A stretch of DNA of 64,000 bases, taken from positions 3,410,001 to 3,474,000 of the forward strand of contig NZ_CP043661.1 in the NCBI RefSeq assembly GCF_014217565.1, given 5' to 3'. The translations under genes and the position numbers were made by a program. Under the pieces are notes generated by a model that worked only from the letters and a program-made list of their open reading frames with translations, made no database searches and was not told the origin of the DNA. Numbering within the stretch: the stretch's first letter is position 1; every line of letters begins with the position of its first letter. This DNA comes from Kribbella qitaiheensis (lineage in GTDB: Bacteria; Actinomycetota; Actinomycetes; Propionibacteriales; Kribbellaceae). This document shows, one piece after another, positions 52,945 to 61,358 of this stretch.

Positions 52945-54008
52945 GCACGATCGACCTGGGTCTGCCCGGCCTCCACGGAGTCCCGACCGCAGACGAGCCG
53001 CAGAACCGCAAGGAGTACGTGTCGGACCAGGAGGTCCGCTGGTGCCCAGGGTGCGGCGACTACGCAGTACTGGCTGCTTTCCAGGGGTTCCTGCCCGAGC
53101 TCGGGATCAAGCGCGAGAACGTCGCGATGGTCTCCGGGATCGGCTGCTCCTCGCGCTTCCCGTACTACCTCTCGACGTACGGCATGCACTCGATCCACGG
53201 TCGCGCACCGGCGATCGCGACCGGGCTCGCGGTGGCCCGGCCGGATCTGAGCGTCTGGGTCGTCACCGGTGACGGCGACGCGCTGTCGATCGGCGGCAAC
53301 CATCTGATCCACACGCTGCGGCGCAATGTGAACCTGAAGATCCTGCTGTTCAACAACCGGATCTACGGCCTGACGAAGGGGCAGTACTCCCCCACCTCGG
53401 AGCCGGGCAAGGTGACGAAGTCGACGCCGATGGGGTCGGTGGACAACCCGTTCAACCCGGTCTCGCTGGCGCTCGGCGCGGAGGCGACCTTCGTGGCGCG
53501 CACGGTCGATTCGGACCGCAAGCACCTGACCTCCGTACTGCGTGAAGCCGCGGCCCACCGCGGTACGGCGATCGTGGAGATCTACCAGAACTGCCCGATC
53601 TTCAACGACAACGCCTTCGACGCGTTCAAGAACCCCGAGACCCGCGACGACGCGATCATCCCGCTGGTCCACGGCGAACCCATCCGCTTCGGCACCGACG
53701 GCCGCCTCGGCGTAGTACGCGACGGCTTCGCCTCCCTCGCGGTGCGCGAGGTCGCGTCGCTCCCCGGCGGCGAGGCCGACCTGGTCATCCACGACGCCCA
53801 CGCCGACGACCCGGCCTACGCCTTCGCCCTCTCCCGCCTGACCGACACCGGCGTCCTCCACCGAGCCCCGATCGGCGTCTTCCGCTCGGTCAAACGCCCG
53901 GCATACGACGACCTGGTCCGCCAACAGGTAACCACCGCCAAAGAATCCCAAGGCCCCGGCGACCTCCAGGCCCTCGTAACCGGCGCCGACACCTGGACAG
54001 TCAACTAA
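52941..54008 (+). CDS. korB: 2-oxoacid:ferredoxin oxidoreductase subunit beta
   Basis: 355 aa; ATG overlaps the korA stop by 4 bp. Cys ligands in RWCPGCGDY (about 32-40) with a further Cys in GIGCSSRFPYY, and the thiamine diphosphate motif GDGDALSIGGNHLIH ending in LLFNNRIYGLTKGQYSPTS. The enzyme has no ferredoxin-like delta subunit here, as usual for the two-subunit type, so a separate ferredoxin takes the electrons. Adjacent divergent nuoA suggests these may go to the complex I-like set. Confidence 0.95.
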   Translation: MSTIDLGLPGLHGVPTADEPQNRKEYVSDQEVRWCPGCGDYAVLAAFQGFLPELGIKRENVAMVSGIGCSSRFPYYLSTYGMHSIHGRAPAIATGLAVARPDLSVWVVTGDGDALSIGGNHLIHTLRRNVNLKILLFNNRIYGLTKGQYSPTSEPGKVTKSTPMGSVDNPFNPVSLALGAEATFVARTVDSDRKHLTSVLREAAAHRGTAIVEIYQNCPIFNDNAFDAFKNPETRDDAIIPLVHGEPIRFGTDGRLGVVRDGFASLAVREVASLPGGEADLVIHDAHADDPAYAFALSRLTDTGVLHRAPIGVFRSVKRPAYDDLVRQQVTTAKESQGPGDLQALVTGADTWTVN

Positions 54009-54009
54009 G

Positions 54010-54076
54010 AAAGCCCCCACGCACCTCATACGTCGCCGCTCCCACCCACCCCGGGGTCGCCGCACCTCCGTCGCGG
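54010..54076. repeat. Dispersed intergenic repeat, copy B (after korB)
   Basis: Begins 2 bp after the korB stop with AAAGCCCCC and ends CTCCGTCGCGG, like copy A at 23396-23458 upstream of nuoI. About three-quarters identical by eye, with a few gaps. The remainder of the gap to 54236 shows no feature. Confidence 0.45.
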
Positions 54077-54236
54077 CTCAGCGGCCGGTGCTTGCGGCGG
54101 CGACCAAGGTGATCGTCACGCTCGCAAAGGCTGTCTTCGGCCTGGTGTGGTGACCGGGCTCACGCGCCGCTGGTTGCGGCGGCCCTACCCGGTTCACGTG
54201 CAGATGGTTGCGGCCGGTGTCCAGCCGACGGCAGCT

Positions 54237-54865
54237 TCAGGCAGAGAGCAAGACACGCTTGGACAAGAGGTCCGTCTGCCGGATGTCGACCAACCCGTCG
54301 TCAGAGAGGCGCAGCCGGTCAGGGACCTGCCGCATGGCCTTTCGATCCGGAAGGTACTTGCGACCTGCGGCGTGCTCCAGAACCACCTGTGTGCTCATGA
54401 GGCTCAGGCTCCCCACAGGGCGCCCTAGCTTCTGCAGACGCTGAAGCCGAGCACCTTCGACTGCCGCGAGCGCCGCGCCGCGCCGCGCCCATCATCGATC
54501 AGCACGACGACATCACTTCCGCCCTCCGCCCGAACGGCGGCGTGCCCGAGCACCATGATCTCCCCGAGGTCCTTGGCTCTGGTCATTCGCTCTGCCATCG
54601 GCACGCTGGTAATGCGCTGGATGGCAGCCGCGAGTTCCGGGGTCGCGTTGTCGGAGAGCACCTCGAGCCAGACGCTCTGCGCCAGCTTCGCCCAGACATC
54701 GGCGGCGACCCGGAAGCGGGGATCCTGTTTTGCCTTGCCCTTGATCTCTCCAGCAACGGTTTCCGGTACGGCGATCTTGCCCACGGCATCGATAAGCAGG
54801 CGTTCCTGGTTGATCGAAAAGAAGTTCAGGGCCGGTCCTGCGTCGACGATGACGGGGTCGGTCAT
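54237..54865 (-). CDS. PIN-domain nuclease-like protein, third gene of XRE-ImmA-PIN module (frameshifted)
   Basis: ATG at 54865 overlaps the ImmA stop by 4 bp. N-terminal VDAGPALNFF gives the first PIN Asp (residue 8); LGEIMVLGHAAV and VVVLIDDGRGA supply further acidic residues. As read, the frame stops at 54425. Coding sense resumes in another frame (AAVEGARLQRLQKLGRPVGS, then STQVVLEHAAGRKYLP) to a TGA at 54237. The break lies in four tandem GCGCC units (54470-54489); three units would restore the frame and give about 207 aa. The 53-aa tail may alternatively start at its own ATG at 54398. Probable RNase. Confidence 0.72.
54470..54489. repeat. Pentanucleotide repeat (GCGCC)x4 inside the PIN gene
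   Basis: Four exact tandem copies of GCGCC. Losing one unit would put the two halves of the PIN coding sequence in frame. Such a repeat could slip in replication and switch the gene, or could be a sequencing or assembly error in a difficult GC-rich stretch. Confidence 0.7.
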
Positions 54866-55776
54866 TCGCGATGCGTTCCCGAATCATGTCCTGCGACACC
54901 GCGACGGTCGGTCAGCTCATCGAGGGCGTCGAGGTCGCTGAAGTCGGTGTCCGGGCGACGGCTGTCCGCGGGCTTGATCGGCGCGGTGACCGGCTCGATC
55001 GGGTCGGGCACGATGCCGGCCAACTCGAACTCCGTTGCGACCTGCTCGACTGGCAGACCGCGGAGTCGTGCAACTGCTGCGAGGGATACGACGTTGGCCA
55101 CGTAGCCCTGGATCGCTCTGGACAACAAGCGCTGAGGGGCCCGTCGAGTGTCAGATTCCTGCTGCCATCCCTGGTAGAGGTCGGTCCACCCGAAGCGTGA
55201 TGCGAGCGTCGGGGTCGACAGTGCCATCCACTCCTTCTTCCGGGCAGCGCTGATCAAACCGCCCTCGTGCAGTTGGATCGCCACCAGAACTGGTGACGCC
55301 TTGAACCGCTGCACGATCATGGACAGCTCCGGCAGCGCGACCTTTTCCCTGTCAGGTCGCTCCCCCTCGCGCGATCCACCGACGACGCGATCCGCAAGCA
55401 CTGCCTCGATGCCGGCGACGGGTACGAGCAGGTGCCGAGCGAACGCATCAGCGCGGATCTCCTCAGGGCTCCGGCTGTCCCAGCCGCCGGTCTTCGGTGG
55501 AGCGAAGTCGCCGAAGAGAACGTGCCCGAGTTCATGCGCGAGCGTGCTGCGCTGGCGCACCGGCTTACGAGTCGTGGCGACAGCCACCATCACCACGTCG
55601 CGGGCCGGATCGCGCACTGTCATGCCGTGCTCAGCCGGCTCTGCATCGAGCACCGCGACATCGACATGCTGTGTCAGCTCGATCAGACTGACCAAGTCAG
55701 GCAGTGGGACGTGCCCGAGTTTGTGCTCCTTACGGAAGGCCTCCGCTCGCGCCCGCCCTTGGTTCTCTGCGTTCAT
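54862..55776 (-). CDS. ImmA/IrrE family metallo-endopeptidase
   Basis: 304 aa from ATG at 55776, overlapping the XRE stop by 3 bp; the longer frame to 55887 lies inside the XRE gene and is rejected. Zinc site HELGH at 81-85 (STLAHELGHVLFGD), with a downstream Glu in EEIRADAFARHLLVP. A C-terminal extension (about 170-304) is not part of the minimal domain. ImmA-type peptidases cleave a partner XRE repressor under stress to induce an operon or element. The adjacent XRE gene is the natural substrate. Confidence 0.9.
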   Translation of the reverse strand: MNAENQGRARAEAFRKEHKLGHVPLPDLVSLIELTQHVDVAVLDAEPAEHGMTVRDPARDVVMVAVATTRKPVRQRSTLAHELGHVLFGDFAPPKTGGWDSRSPEEIRADAFARHLLVPVAGIEAVLADRVVGGSREGERPDREKVALPELSMIVQRFKASPVLVAIQLHEGGLISAARKKEWMALSTPTLASRFGWTDLYQGWQQESDTRRAPQRLLSRAIQGYVANVVSLAAVARLRGLPVEQVATEFELAGIVPDPIEPVTAPIKPADSRRPDTDFSDLDALDELTDRRGVAGHDSGTHRE

Positions 55777-56123
55777 ATCTGCGGCGAGATTCCTTGATCC
55801 TCGAGATACGCATCCAGTTCCAGGTAGTGGCTCAGCTCGCTGTACATGGTCTTCATATCGGCGTCGTCCGTTGCACGGGCGACGCACTGCAGCCGTTCCT
55901 GCACGCTCGAGAGGCCGGTCAACTCCGAGATCGTGCAGCCGAGCACGTCCGCGAGGATGACGATCTCGTTCATCTTGGCGGCCCGCGTGCCCTGCTCGAT
56001 GCGTGAGAGCGTGGCCTGGGCGATCCCGGAGCGAGTCGCGAGCTGGCGTTGCGACAGCTTGGCCGCTTCGCGCGCTTCAGCTATCCGGCGGGACTGCTCG
56101 CCCTCGTGGACCACCTGAATCAC
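55773..56123 (-). CDS. XRE-family transcriptional regulator
   Basis: 116 aa with a GTG start at 56123, preceded by GAGGGAGA. HTH_3 domain at about 12-65 (REAAKLSQRQLATRSGIAQATLSRIEQGTRAAKMNEIVILADVLG). A short helical C-terminus would contact the peptidase. First gene of the overlapping XRE-ImmA-PIN operon. An inverted repeat overlapping the start codon indicates autorepression. Confidence 0.92.
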   Translation of the reverse strand: MIQVVHEGEQSRRIAEAREAAKLSQRQLATRSGIAQATLSRIEQGTRAAKMNEIVILADVLGCTISELTGLSSVQERLQCVARATDDADMKTMYSELSHYLELDAYLEDQGISPQI

Positions 56124-56143
56124 TCTCCCTCGTAGTGATTCAG
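56115..56143. promoter_or_regulatory. Operator overlapping the XRE start codon
   Basis: Perfect 10-bp arms CTGAATCACT (56115-56124) and AGTGATTCAG (56134-56143) with a 9-bp spacer. The spacer holds the ribosome site and the left arm covers the GTG start of the XRE gene. Binding of the XRE protein would block its own expression; cleavage by ImmA would relieve it. Confidence 0.65.
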
Positions 56144-56241
56144 TCTATCTCCGGCAGAGATCCCTGGCAATTCGGACTCACCGGTTCCTGTGCGCACCGC
56201 GCAGGTCGTCGACGCTCAGCCGTCGACTCGGCCGCCGGTTG

Positions 56242-57489
56242 CTAGAGGAGTTGGGCGAGGGTGTGGATTAGGAGGCCTACCAGGGCTCCTACGACGGTGC
56301 CGTTGATGCGGATGAATTGGAGGTCTCGGCCTACGTGGAGTTCGATCCGGTCGGCGGCTTCTCGGCCGTCCCAGCGTTCGATGGTGTCGGAGATTACGGA
56401 GACGATCTCGGGGCCGTAGGTGCGGATCACGTAGGTGACTGCCTCGGAGGCTCGGGTGTCTACGCGGGCGCGGAGGGTGTCGTCGGTTTGGAGGCGGGTG
56501 CCCAGGTCCTTGATGAATTGGGTGCCGCGAGTGCGAAGGGGGCCGGCCGGGTCGGCGATCGCGTCGATCAACGCAGTACGGACTGCGTCCCAGACGGCGG
56601 TCAGACTGGTGCCCATGTCGGGGTGGGTGAGCATCCGGCGTTTGAAGGCCTCGAAGCGGTCCATCATCTCTGGATCGTGCTGGAGGTCGTCGGCCAGTTG
56701 GTCGAGCAGGCGGTCGACGGCCTTGCGGGCTGGATGGTGCTGGTCGTCCCGTACTCCGGCCAGCCAGGTGAGCGCCTCGCGGTGGATCCGATCGATGACG
56801 ATCGAGTCCACCCAGCGCGGGGACCAGCGGGGTGCGCGTGGGCCGACCACTTCGGTCAGGAGTTCCCGGTTCTCGCTGAGCCAGTCGTACGCCTCGACCA
56901 TCAGCAGGTCGAAGAGAGCGTGGTGGGCACCGTCGTCGACGACCGACTTGAGGAAGTGGCCGGCGATCGGACTCAGGGGCTCCTCAGCGAAGCGGGGTAG
57001 GAGGGAGCCCTGGACGAATGCTGTGACGTCGTCGTCGCCGAGCTTCGGGAGTGCGGCGCCGATCGTGCGGGCGCCTTCCTCGACGATCCGCTCGGCGTGG
57101 TTGCCCGCGGCAAGCCATTCGCCGACGCGGCGGCCGACCTCGGCGGTCCGCATCTTCTCGGCGACGACCTCTTCGGACAGGAAGTTCTCGGTGACGAACT
57201 GTTCGAGGCTCTCAGCCAGGCTGTCCTTGCGGGTCGGCACGATCGCGGTATGCGGGATCGGCAACCCGAGCGGGTGCCGGAACAGCGCGGTGACGGCGAA
57301 CCAGTCGGCGAGCGCACCGACCATCGCGGCCTCGGCCGCCGAGTTCACGTATCCCCAGCCGCCGTCGTGGTGCAGCGTGAAGATGTAGATGATCGCCGCC
57401 AGGACCAGCAAGGAGAGCGCCACCATACGCATCTGCCGCAGCCCACGCTTCCGCACCAGATCCGCCCCGCTCAAAACCATTGTCGCCAT
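56242..57489 (-). CDS. DUF445 family membrane protein
   Basis: 415 aa from ATG at 57489. An N-terminal membrane segment (about 21-42) is followed by the DUF445 signature YVNSAAEAAMVGALADWFAVTALFRHPLGLPIPHTAIVPTRKDSL (about 48-92). A long amphipathic helical middle and a final hydrophobic segment near the C-terminus (GALVGLLIHTLAQLL) complete it. The function is unknown; the family is widespread in bacteria. No partner genes nearby. Confidence 0.85.
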   Translation of the reverse strand: MATMVLSGADLVRKRGLRQMRMVALSLLVLAAIIYIFTLHHDGGWGYVNSAAEAAMVGALADWFAVTALFRHPLGLPIPHTAIVPTRKDSLAESLEQFVTENFLSEEVVAEKMRTAEVGRRVGEWLAAGNHAERIVEEGARTIGAALPKLGDDDVTAFVQGSLLPRFAEEPLSPIAGHFLKSVVDDGAHHALFDLLMVEAYDWLSENRELLTEVVGPRAPRWSPRWVDSIVIDRIHREALTWLAGVRDDQHHPARKAVDRLLDQLADDLQHDPEMMDRFEAFKRRMLTHPDMGTSLTAVWDAVRTALIDAIADPAGPLRTRGTQFIKDLGTRLQTDDTLRARVDTRASEAVTYVIRTYGPEIVSVISDTIERWDGREAADRIELHVGRDLQFIRINGTVVGALVGLLIHTLAQLL

Positions 57490-57712
57490 ACCCCGATTCA
57501 ACCAACCCACGAAAGCATCAGGCTCCGGCAACCGCCGGAGACACCCCTGAATCTGGGGAAGAAGGGAGGGAAGGCGCGCAGAGCGCGCGGGAAAGACGTG
57601 CGGACGCAGGCGCAGAGCGCGCGTAGCTGCGCGGGGCGAAGGAGCGGAGTGCGGGACCCAGGCGCAGAGCCCGGGGCAAGGCCGACGAGGTCCGTACGCC
57701 CGCGGACGGCTG
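57490..57712. other. GC-rich intergenic stretch with short repeats
   Basis: 223 bp between two minus-strand genes. The phrase GCGCAGAGC occurs three times (near 57578, 57611 and 57663). No gene, promoter or terminator recognised. Confidence 0.35.
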
Positions 57713-58681
57713 TTACGGGGTGGTTGGGTAGTTCACGACCTGGTCGGAGGGGACCCCGATTTTTGTGGTGGGGGTGGATTGGAGGGGGTAGATGTAGCGA
57801 TCGGTCTCGGTGAGGGGCTTGGCGTGTTCGATGTCGTGCCATTGGCGGAGGTCGCGGAGTTTGCTTTGGCGGAGCAGGGTTTCCAGCATGGCCAGCCAAG
57901 CGCCGCGGTAGCCCGGTTGCTTCACCGAGAGCGCCGCGGGCAGCTTCGCGTCGAAGGCGTCCGTCGCCAGCTGTTCGGCGGCTGCAGGTGTCTTCGCCGG
58001 GCCGAACTTCTGAGCGGCCATTCCCGTGATCGTGCTCGTGATCAGCCCGTACGAAAGGTCGTACGCACGCCTCGCGTCATCCAAATGCTCCTGCTCGCCG
58101 CGCTGGATGAGACCAGAGATGTCCGTACTGACCCGATGCCAGGCGGCGTACGTCTTGCCCTTCGCACCGGGCGCGGTATGCGTCCCCCATTTGTGGTCGC
58201 CCGGCGCCGGGAAGAACGAGTCGTGCACCGCGTCGGGCGACGCCACCGGCGGATCGACCGTGACGAAGTGGTCCTCACCAGGCTTGGCCGGCCGGATCCA
58301 GCTGGTGGTGAAGTTCGGGGTGACGAAGGCGCCGGCCATCTTGATGCCCGTCCATCCGGCCGCGGCACCGAGCGCCGAGCTGGCTTCGTTGGACTGAATC
58401 GCGTCCATGCCGCCGGGCGGAACCTGCGCGGTGGCGGCACCGGCGTACAGGTCCAGGCGGTCGGCGCGAGGTTCGACCGAGCGGATCTCGGCGAGGTCCG
58501 TGGAACGCAGCGACGAGAGCAGCTGACAGACAGCCGCATTGCCGGCCGTGTGCTGCAGGTGCGCCAGCGGTCCGTCACTGCCAGAGGACCGCGCTACCCG
58601 CCCGGCCTCGAACTCCCGGGACCGATCGATCATGGATTGGCCAGACGTCGCCCGGGATCGGCCGAGCTTATGGCTGCGCAT
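57713..58681 (-). CDS. Unknown protein with N-terminal TAGN motif
   Basis: 322 aa. A basic, flexible N-terminus is followed by LAHLQHTAGNAAVCQLL (39-55). This resembles the LQRTAGNxAVxxLL element found in many actinobacterial proteins that also carry an eCIS-core (DUF4157) domain or are linked to contractile injection systems. The rest (about 90-322) is unassigned, with W/H-rich patches (HKWGTHT, YAAWHRVS, RQWHDIEHAKPLTETDRYIYPL). No signal peptide. No injection-system genes lie in the window, so the link is by motif only. Confidence 0.6.
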   Translation of the reverse strand: MRSHKLGRSRATSGQSMIDRSREFEAGRVARSSGSDGPLAHLQHTAGNAAVCQLLSSLRSTDLAEIRSVEPRADRLDLYAGAATAQVPPGGMDAIQSNEASSALGAAAGWTGIKMAGAFVTPNFTTSWIRPAKPGEDHFVTVDPPVASPDAVHDSFFPAPGDHKWGTHTAPGAKGKTYAAWHRVSTDISGLIQRGEQEHLDDARRAYDLSYGLITSTITGMAAQKFGPAKTPAAAEQLATDAFDAKLPAALSVKQPGYRGAWLAMLETLLRQSKLRDLRQWHDIEHAKPLTETDRYIYPLQSTPTTKIGVPSDQVVNYPTTP

Positions 58682-58702
58682 CCCGGCACCTCCCCGAACC
58701 AG

Positions 58703-59965
58703 TTACCGCTGAGAGTAGCCCTCCACAGCAGGCGATGTCGTGCCCTCGCCAACCGCCCGGCCCGTACGCCGGTCCATCAGCCCCGACACCAGCGCGAGCA
58801 CCAGACCCGCCACAGCCAGCACCGCACCCACGCGACTCGGCCACTCGTAGCCATAACCCGCGGAGAGCACGACGCTGCCGAGCCAGGCGCCGAGAGCGTT
58901 CGCGACGTTGAGCGTCGAGTGATTCAGGGAGGCGGCGAGCGACTGACCCTCGTGAGCGACGTCCATCAACCGGGTCTGCAGCGCCGGGATCAGAATGCTC
59001 GCGCTGAACCCCATCGCGAACACCCCGATCAGCGCGCCCGGCTTGGACTGCGCGAGCCAGCCGAAGGTCCCGAGCACGATCGTGACGGCCACCAACCCGC
59101 CGTACAGGCTGGGCATCAACGCGCGGTCGGCCAGCCGGCCGCCGACCAGGGTGCCGCCGGTCATGCCGACGCCGTACACCGCCAGCACGATCGTCACCGC
59201 GGTCTCGCTGAAGCCGGCCAGCTCCGTCATCGTCGGGGTGATGAACGAGTACGTCGCGAACATGCCGCCGAAACCGACCATGCCGACCAGCAGCGCCATC
59301 CAGACCTGCGGTTTCGCCAGCGCGCTCAGTTCGCTGCGGACGTTGACGTCGTTGCCGACCGGCTGCGGCGCGACCCAGAACCAGACCGCGACCAGGGTCA
59401 GCAGACCGAGTACGCCGACCGCCAGGAACGGGATCTGCCAGCCGAGCCGCTGACCGAGCAGCGTGGTCAGCGGGACGCCGATGATGTTGGCCACCGGCAG
59501 GCCGACCATGATCATCGAGACGGCCCAGGCCCGCCGGTTCGCCGGCACCATCGAGGTGCCGACGACGGCGCCGATCCCGAAGAACGCACCGTGCGGCAGG
59601 CCGGTCAGGAACCGGGCGGCCATCAGGAGTTCGTAGCTGTTGGCAACGGCCGAGAGAACGTTGCCGATGACAAAGACCGCCATCAACCCGAGCAGCAGGC
59701 GTTTGCGGCCGGTCCGCGCGCCGAGGGCGGCGATCACGGGGGCGCCGACGACAACACCGATCGCGTACGCCGAGACGACGTGCCCGGCGGTCGGGATGGA
59801 GATATGCACCCCGTCAGCGATCTGCGGCAACAGCCCCATCGTGACGAACTCGGTGGTCCCGATCGCGAAACCACCGATCGCCAAGGCCAGCAGGGCCAGC
59901 CCCAGATGCCGCGAGGCGCGCGGACCGTCAGGAGCTACTGAGGTGGTCACGCCTGATTGTCTCAT
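58703..59965 (-). CDS. MFS transporter, DHA1/AraJ type
   Basis: 420 aa, 12 membrane helices. ATG at 59965 after AGAGGG (GTG at 59950 is possible). Typical N-terminal IGTTEFVTMGLLPQIADGVHISIPTAGHVVSAYAIGVVVGAPVIAALGARTGRKRLLLGL includes the motif A loop. Members of this Bcr/AraJ-like group export sugars, arabinose polymers or drugs. Monocistronic; divergent from the alpha-hydroxy-acid oxidase gene across about 240 bp. Confidence 0.9.
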   Translation of the reverse strand: MRQSGVTTSVAPDGPRASRHLGLALLALAIGGFAIGTTEFVTMGLLPQIADGVHISIPTAGHVVSAYAIGVVVGAPVIAALGARTGRKRLLLGLMAVFVIGNVLSAVANSYELLMAARFLTGLPHGAFFGIGAVVGTSMVPANRRAWAVSMIMVGLPVANIIGVPLTTLLGQRLGWQIPFLAVGVLGLLTLVAVWFWVAPQPVGNDVNVRSELSALAKPQVWMALLVGMVGFGGMFATYSFITPTMTELAGFSETAVTIVLAVYGVGMTGGTLVGGRLADRALMPSLYGGLVAVTIVLGTFGWLAQSKPGALIGVFAMGFSASILIPALQTRLMDVAHEGQSLAASLNHSTLNVANALGAWLGSVVLSAGYGYEWPSRVGAVLAVAGLVLALVSGLMDRRTGRAVGEGTTSPAVEGYSQR

Positions 59966-60206
59966 CACCCTCTGCCGCCGGGGCCGTCGTCCCAGCCGCG
60001 GGTGTGACCACTGCCACCCGCCGCCACGCGACCACCAGCCTCCACCAGCACGATCGGGACCGTGATGCTCCACACCGTGTGCAGAGTGAGCACGAACACC
60101 GCCCAAGGCGCCCCTACTTCGCGATGACAGATGTCATGGCCGCCCCCGCCCCGGCGACGCCGGACGGGCCTTCCCTGCGACAGGCGCCGCGTGAAAACAT
60201 CCGGAA

Positions 60207-61358
60207 ATGGCCAACTACGGCGATCATCAGTTGAGCATCTACCTGCAGGGGATGTTCCAGAACACCCGGCCGGAGATCACCACCGACCTGTCCCGGCTGG
60301 AATCCCAGGCCGCGGCGAATCTGACGGCCGAGGCGATGGGATACATCGTCCCGAGCGCCGGCAGTGGTTCGACCGCGCGGGCAAATCTGGCCGCCTTCGA
60401 CCGGTGGCGACTGGTCCCGCGCATGCTCCGCGGCAGCACCGAGCGAGATCTGTCCTGCACCATTCTCGGCACCAAGATGCCCGCGCCGGTGGTGATCGCG
60501 CCTGTCGGCGTACAGACGCTTGCTCATCCCGAGGGCGAACTGGCGACGGCGCGGGCCGCAAGCGCGCTCGGGTTGACCTACACGCACTCGACGCAGGCGA
60601 GCCACTCGTTCGAGCAGATCGAGGCGGACAGCAAGTGGTACCAGCTGTATTGGCCGACCGACAAGGACGTCTGCCTCAGCTTCCTGCAACGAGCCAAGGC
60701 CAGCGGGTACTCCGTGCTGCTACTCACGCTCGACACCGGAACGATCGGGTGGCGACCGGCTGATCTGGATCGTGGCTTCCTGCCGTTCCTGAAGGGCGAG
60801 GGGCTGGCCAACTACTTCAGCGATCCCGCGTTCCAGGCGAAGCTGGCCAAGCCGATCGCGGAGGATCCCACCGCGGCGGTGATGCACTGGGCGCAGATGT
60901 TCCCGAACGTCGGGCTGGGCTGGGACGAACTGTCCTTCCTCCGCGACAACTGGGACGGCCCGATCGTGCTCAAGGGGATCACGTCGGTCGACGACGCCAA
61001 GCTTGCGGCCGAGCACGGCGTCGACGGCATCGTGGTGTCGAACCATGGCGGTCGCCAGGTCGACGGCGCGATCGCGGCACTCGACGCGCTACCCGCGATC
61101 GCGGACACGGTCGGCGAGCAGGTCACCGTGCTCTTCGACTCGGGGATCCGGACCGGCTCCGACGCCGCGAAGGCGCTTGCCCTTGGTGCGAAGGCGATCC
61201 TGCTCGGCCGCCCGTTCCTGTACGGCCTCGCGCTCGCCGGCCAAGCAGGAGTCGAACACGTACTGCGGTGCCTGCTGGCCGAGCTGGACCTCACCCTCGC
61301 CCTCTCCGGCTACGCCAACCACCGCGAACTCAACCGCGACTCGGTGAAACCGGCGTGA
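60207..61358 (+). CDS. FMN-dependent alpha-hydroxy-acid oxidase (lactate 2-monooxygenase-like)
   Basis: 383 aa TIM-barrel flavoenzyme. N-terminal YLQGMFQNTRPEI is typical of the lactate 2-monooxygenase branch. The FMN/active-site segments are PVVIAPVGVQTLAHPEGELATARAA, YQLYWPTDKDV, VLKGITSVDDAKLAAEHGVDGIVVSNHGGRQVDG (catalytic His and Arg) and LFDSGIRTGSDAAKALALGAKAILLGRP. It would oxidise L-lactate or a related 2-hydroxy acid. The following HAD gene overlaps by 4 bp. Confidence 0.9.
   Translation: MANYGDHQLSIYLQGMFQNTRPEITTDLSRLESQAAANLTAEAMGYIVPSAGSGSTARANLAAFDRWRLVPRMLRGSTERDLSCTILGTKMPAPVVIAPVGVQTLAHPEGELATARAASALGLTYTHSTQASHSFEQIEADSKWYQLYWPTDKDVCLSFLQRAKASGYSVLLLTLDTGTIGWRPADLDRGFLPFLKGEGLANYFSDPAFQAKLAKPIAEDPTAAVMHWAQMFPNVGLGWDELSFLRDNWDGPIVLKGITSVDDAKLAAEHGVDGIVVSNHGGRQVDGAIAALDALPAIADTVGEQVTVLFDSGIRTGSDAAKALALGAKAILLGRPFLYGLALAGQAGVEHVLRCLLAELDLTLALSGYANHRELNRDSVKPA

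Noticed and set aside
54147-54428. 93-aa plus-strand frame after korB
   Set aside because: No ribosome site and no motif. The opposite strand here carries the C-terminal part of the PIN-domain protein, which explains the open frame.
57779-59941. 720-aa open frame on the plus strand
   Set aside because: It runs across two unrelated minus-strand genes (TAGN protein and MFS transporter), which have clear motifs; it has none.
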